From Pseudomonas laurylsulfativorans (lineage in GTDB: Bacteria > Pseudomonadota > Gammaproteobacteria > Pseudomonadales > Pseudomonadaceae): a stretch of 64,000 bases of DNA. The DNA is taken from NCBI RefSeq assembly GCF_002906155.1, contig NZ_MUJK01000015.1:62001-126000 (forward strand), read 5' to 3'. The notes under the pieces are model-generated. The model was not told the DNA's origin. It searched no databases and saw only the letters and a program-made list of their open reading frames with translations. How positions within the stretch are numbered: position 1 is the first letter of the stretch; each line of letters opens with the position of its first letter. Positions 61,701 through 64,000 of this stretch are shown here, piece after piece. Position numbers and translations under genes: made by a program.

Positions 61701-61979
61701 GAGCTGATTGATCAACTGATGCTCGATCTGGCGCTGACCAACCGCGAGGACCGCGTGCATTTGCTGGCGCTGCATGCCAGCGGCAATCGCCCGGGTTTGC
61801 AGGTGCTGGCACACCGTATCAAGGGTGGGGCGCTGATGGTGCGAGCGCTTGGCCTGGTCGAGTGTTGCGAACGACTGGAGCGCGCCTGCAATGAAGGCCG
61901 CGCGGCACTGATCGACGATGCCGTCGACCAGTTGCAGCAAGCCATGGCCCGCCTGGACCAACGTCTGGAGCAGGATTGA
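58752..61979 (+). CDS. BvgS/RocS-like unorthodox hybrid sensor kinase
   Basis: The 1075-aa protein has a signal segment (1-25) and two tandem periplasmic solute-binding (Venus flytrap, SBP_bac_3) domains, about 50-275 and 297-515. A TM helix follows near 540-557 (AFSVAGVLLLLALAGIVW), then a coiled linker. HisKA contains the phospho-His in FLATMSHEIRTPMNAL (about 593). The ATPase has DSGIGIS and GSGLGLVIS. The receiver has VVDDYPANR and the Asp in LVITDCNMPVLSG (about 884). A C-terminal Hpt domain has the His in LAHRIKGGALM (about 1021). It thus runs a His-Asp-His relay to the preceding NarL-type regulator. The ligand is unknown. Confidence 0.9.
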   Translation: MNALRRLSGWVLMGLFLWASAVCAQQPLTLLGRSSAEGLSVRLSDTESRWLQQKGRLVLAVSAPDYPPFEFNTAGKVFEGLTADYAGLLEQLLNVVIEVHCFPSRADAVQAIKDGRADLLGTANRFEAEDPLLQMSSAYAVDQPVLVTRTDFPPVLDPTLAGKQLVMLYHYLPEYSVQQFYSKAQVQLFPSTLAAMGAVAFGQADVYLGDAINAHYLISKNNLNNMRLTDFSPMESGRFAFAMTRDNVSLLRIVNKTLAAITTNEQMNILRRWGANGVSIPGTESLQLSVAEQRWLERHPRVRVAINENIPPITFIDSEGKFRGIGVDVLTKISSRTGLQFDIRGMKSVAEMMTGISSGQIDVLAGIGLSSQRDDELLFTRAFLSSPSVLVTRAAADSPRTLDDMPGKTLALTQGNVVGKYISQHYPQVRLMDAPLSTDAMEMVAQGKAHGSINSLISARYLISRQYRDRLQVTSTVGTDPARSTLATSREATELRSILDKALLSIPPEEIDELTQPWRYDSMVEQSYWLRHRKAIVQAFSVAGVLLLLALAGIVWQRRQIRQRQQLLGQLQEAKDAADDANRAKTTFLATMSHEIRTPMNALIGMLELALKRADEGETDRAAIEVASNAGQQLLELIGDILDVARIESGHLSLAPERVNLRALVTSVCRVFEGLAMQKNLQWQVELDERSDCDVMLDPTRFKQVLSNLLSNAIKFTREGQVSLTLRVQPQGPVHLAVSVQIEDSGIGISAFDQQRLFSPFVQAGNSQQTARQGSGLGLVISRTLCETMGGQLQLDSELGRGTRVDISLVLPALQALPSAGMPQDSAQLTTRALSILVVDDYPANRLLLSRQLSYLGHRVVLAEDGAQGLEQWRGHGFDLVITDCNMPVLSGYELAGAIREQERVQGLSPTLILGFTANAQAEEKARCRAAGMDDCLFKPIRLVDLQAWLAQRFSSALPAAIDDPGFAEFDLSELERYADSDRELIDQLMLDLALTNREDRVHLLALHASGNRPGLQVLAHRIKGGALMVRALGLVECCERLERACNEGRAALIDDAVDQLQQAMARLDQRLEQD

Positions 61980-61982
61980 GGT

Positions 61983-62786
61983 TCAATCCCAGTTCGGTGC
62001 GATGCCTTTTGGGCTGGTCAAGCGGTGGCCGCGATCCAGTGTTGCGATCAAGGCCATGTCGCTCTCGCTCAAGTTCAGCTCGCGAGCCTTCAAGTTGCTC
62101 TCAAGGTTGGCCCGACGAGTGGACGACGGGATCACGGCGTAACCCGATTGCATGGCCCACGCCAGGGTGACATGAGCCGGTGTCGCTTGCAGGCGCTCGG
62201 CGATCTGCTGGATGAGCGGGTCCTTGAGGACTTCACCGTAAGCCAGGGTCATGTACGACGTGATGCCGATGCCCTGGCTGCGTGCGAACTCGACGACCTC
62301 GCGGTTTTGCAGGTACGGGTGCAGTTCGATCTGGTTCGTGGCGATGTGCTCGGCACCGATGGCTGCAATCGCTTGCTTCATCAGATCGATGGTGAAGTTG
62401 GACACGCCGATCTGCCGGGTCAGGCCCAGGCGCTTGGCTTCAAGCAGGGCGCCCATGAATTCTGCGACGGGCACTTGATCGTCCGGCGACGGCCAGTGGA
62501 TCAGGGTCAGGTCCAGGCAGTCGGTTTGCAGTTTGCGCAGGCTTTCCTTCAGGCTCTCGATCAGCCGATCTCCTGCCAGGTTGGCGACCCAGATCTTGCT
62601 GGTGATGAACAGTTCGTCACGGGCGATGCTGCTGGCAGCGATGGCTTCGCCGACGTCGGCTTCGTTCTCGTAGATTTGCGCGGTATCGATCGCCCGGTAG
62701 CCGAGCGCCAGGGCGGTGCTCACCGAATCGATCACCACCTGGCCTTGCAAGCGAAACGTACCCAGACCGAAGGCGGGAATAGACAT
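61983..62786 (-). CDS. dkgB: DkgB-type aldo/keto reductase (2,5-diketo-gluconate reductase B)
   Basis: The 267-aa length equals that of E. coli DkgB. AKR features: the nucleotide/active-site AIDTAQIYENE with Asp and Tyr, Lys in FITSKIW, His in LIHWPSPDD, the IGVSNFTIDLM block, and the NADPH tail IPSSTRRANLESN. It reduces small aldehydes or keto sugars with NADPH. The start at 62786 (MSIPAFGLGTF) is preceded by GAGGACTCCAGAG-like bases on the opposite strand and avoids a frame extension without family match. It is convergent with the sensor kinase, 3 bp apart, and downstream of a LysR gene on the same strand. Confidence 0.88.
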   Translation of the reverse strand: MSIPAFGLGTFRLQGQVVIDSVSTALALGYRAIDTAQIYENEADVGEAIAASSIARDELFITSKIWVANLAGDRLIESLKESLRKLQTDCLDLTLIHWPSPDDQVPVAEFMGALLEAKRLGLTRQIGVSNFTIDLMKQAIAAIGAEHIATNQIELHPYLQNREVVEFARSQGIGITSYMTLAYGEVLKDPLIQQIAERLQATPAHVTLAWAMQSGYAVIPSSTRRANLESNLKARELNLSESDMALIATLDRGHRLTSPKGIAPNWD

Positions 62787-62929
62787 TGAGGACTCCAGAG
62801 GTTGCAGTGGGAATGGGCGGCAGTATCCGCGCCTGCATCCGTGAGAAAAACCGTTGGAGCGGCAAAGCAATGTTTACCGAAAGTCATGAATCGGGCAGGA
62901 AGATGTGTTGAGTGTGTCTGTTCTGGCGC

Positions 62930-62996
62930 CATCGCTGGCAAGCCAGCTCCTACAAGGTTTGCGCAAATCCTGTAGGAGCTGGCTTGCCAGCGATGG
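62930..62996. repeat. REPIN (TAGGAGCTGGCTTGCCAGCGATGG class)
   Basis: CATCGCTGGCAAGCCAGCTC and its inverse GAGCTGGCTTGCCAGCGATG flank a short centre. It lies between the lysR-type gene and dkgB. Confidence 0.88.
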
Positions 62997-63025
62997 CCGC
63001 GACTCGGTCTGAATCCTTACTGCCT

Positions 63026-63934
63026 TCAGGCAATATCACTGCGACTGAATTCCTCCCCGAGAAAATCGATCAACGTGCGCACCGACGGCAGCAAGCCCCG
63101 ACGCGAGGGGAAGATGGCATGGATGACGCCGCTCTTCGGTGCCCAGCCCGGCACCAGTTCCACCAGTTGCCCGGCAGCGATTTCATCGCGCACCACCACA
63201 CTGGGCAGGTGCACGATGCCGATCCCGGCGAGTGCCGCATGGCGCAAGGCCAACAGGTCATCGGTGACCATGCGCGGTGCATGCCGGATCATCGCGGTAC
63301 TGCCGTCGGCACCAAACAGTTCCCACTGATATTCGCGCTGTGCCGCGCCCCAGTGCAGGCTCGGCAAGCCGCTGAGGTCGGCCGGGGAGGCCGGTGTCGA
63401 CAGGCGCGATAAAAAAGCCGGGCTGCCGACCACGCTCTGGGTGCTGTTGCCCAGGACCTTCATCACCATGTCGGTGTTTTCCAGCGGCGGAAAGCGTACC
63501 CGCAGGGCAATGTCGAAGCCTTCGTGAATCAGGTCGACCCGGCGATTGGTGCTCTCGATGAACAATTCCACCAAGGGGTACTTGAGCATGTAGCGGGTCA
63601 GCATCGGCCCGACCCAGGAATTGAGCAGCGCCGTCGGGCAACTGACACGCACCAGGCCCTGGGGCTCGGAGCGGTTGCGCTCGATCAGTTCGGCGGCGCT
63701 CTCCGCTTCCACTCGCATGGCCAGACAGCGCTGGTAGTAGGCCTGGCCGATTTCCGTCAATGAGCAATGCCGGCTGGTGCGGTGCAGCAGGCGCACGCCG
63801 AGGCGTTCTTCAAGTTCGGCAATGCGTCGGCTGAGCTTGGACTTGGGCATGTCCAGTGCCCGGCCCGCCGCCGCGAAACCGTGATGTTCCACCACCTGGG
63901 TGAAGTAGTAGAGGGTATTGAGGTCTTCCACCAT
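63026..63934 (-). CDS. LysR-family transcriptional regulator
   Basis: The 302-aa protein has the N-terminal winged HTH (LNTLYYFTQVVEHHGFAAAGRAL, KSKLSRRIAELEERLGVRLLHRT) and the LysR substrate-binding domain (VRVSCPTALLNSWVGPML onward, ending in FPSRRGLLPSVRTLIDFL). Length is normal for the family. The target and inducer are unknown. dkgB lies downstream on the same strand with a REPIN between, so co-transcription is unlikely. This start is the only good in-frame ATG before the HTH. Confidence 0.88.
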   Translation of the reverse strand: MVEDLNTLYYFTQVVEHHGFAAAGRALDMPKSKLSRRIAELEERLGVRLLHRTSRHCSLTEIGQAYYQRCLAMRVEAESAAELIERNRSEPQGLVRVSCPTALLNSWVGPMLTRYMLKYPLVELFIESTNRRVDLIHEGFDIALRVRFPPLENTDMVMKVLGNSTQSVVGSPAFLSRLSTPASPADLSGLPSLHWGAAQREYQWELFGADGSTAMIRHAPRMVTDDLLALRHAALAGIGIVHLPSVVVRDEIAAGQLVELVPGWAPKSGVIHAIFPSRRGLLPSVRTLIDFLGEEFSRSDIA

Positions 63935-64000
63935 CGTTCTCCAGATAGAACGCTAAAGCTGATTTTTGCAGTCTAGCGCAGCAAAGGTCACGGTTTTAAG

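Overview
The window is about 64 kb of high-GC DNA that reads as the chromosome of a fluorescent Pseudomonas (P. fluorescens group). The evidence is a nearly complete pyoverdine side-chain, maturation, export and uptake locus, many Pseudomonas-type REP/REPIN palindromes, and typical Pseudomonas housekeeping neighbours. No rRNA, tRNA or CRISPR array was seen.

Layout. 1-4.4 kb: the 3' end of a GlxA-type AraC regulator, a small unknown gene, a GH15 glucoamylase/trehalase-like enzyme and an MFS transporter. 4.6-30.8 kb: a stand-alone (type II) thioesterase, then a four-gene operon of NRPS-1 (3077 aa, C-A-T-E-C-A-T-C), a SyrP/TauD-like non-haem iron beta-hydroxylase, NRPS-2 (1032 aa, degenerate C-like 'interface' domain-A-T) and NRPS-3 (3934 aa, C-A-T-E-C-A-T-C-A-T-TE). 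Adenylation-pocket residues read by eye predict Ser(D)-Lys-(OH)His-Thr(D)-Ser-OHOrn, a plausible pyoverdine side chain with beta-hydroxyhistidine and a cyclic hydroxyornithine end. 31-35.2 kb: an alpha/beta hydrolase and small genes (DUF6124, membrane protein, glyoxalase-fold, PaaI-like thioesterase, secreted low-complexity protein).

35.3-52.2 kb is the pyoverdine transport and maturation block: fpvA, pvdE, the pvdMNO operon, pvdP divergent from it, the recycling exporter pvdR-pvdT-opmQ, the sigma factor fpvI and the ornithine hydroxylase pvdA. Sites matching the PvdS iron-starvation box (TAAAT-N16-CGT) precede pvdE, pvdM, pvdP, pvdR and pvdA, with one-mismatch or spacing variants before the thioesterase and NRPS-1. 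Fur-like boxes precede fpvA and fpvI. PvdA makes OH-Orn, the NRPSs assemble the peptide on the PvdL-made chromophore precursor (pvdL is not in the window), PvdE exports it to the periplasm, PvdN/M/O/P mature it, PvdRT-OpmQ secretes or recycles it, and FpvA/FpvI handle uptake and signalling. pvdS, pvdL, pvdH, pvdQ and fpvR are not in the window. pvdF is also absent, which fits a predicted peptide with no formyl-OHOrn.

52.2-64 kb: an intact IS3-family element (1242 bp, GCT target duplication) inserted inside a REPIN just after pvdA; a long structured leader, mgtA and an mgtC-like gene; a three-gene phosphorelay (pseudo-receiver, NarL/RcsB-type regulator, BvgS-like hybrid kinase) preceded by an RcsB/BvgA-like palindrome; and a DkgB-type aldo/keto reductase and a LysR regulator.

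All calls are by eye from the sequence and the translations. Substrate codes and regulatory sites are pattern matches, not computed scores.
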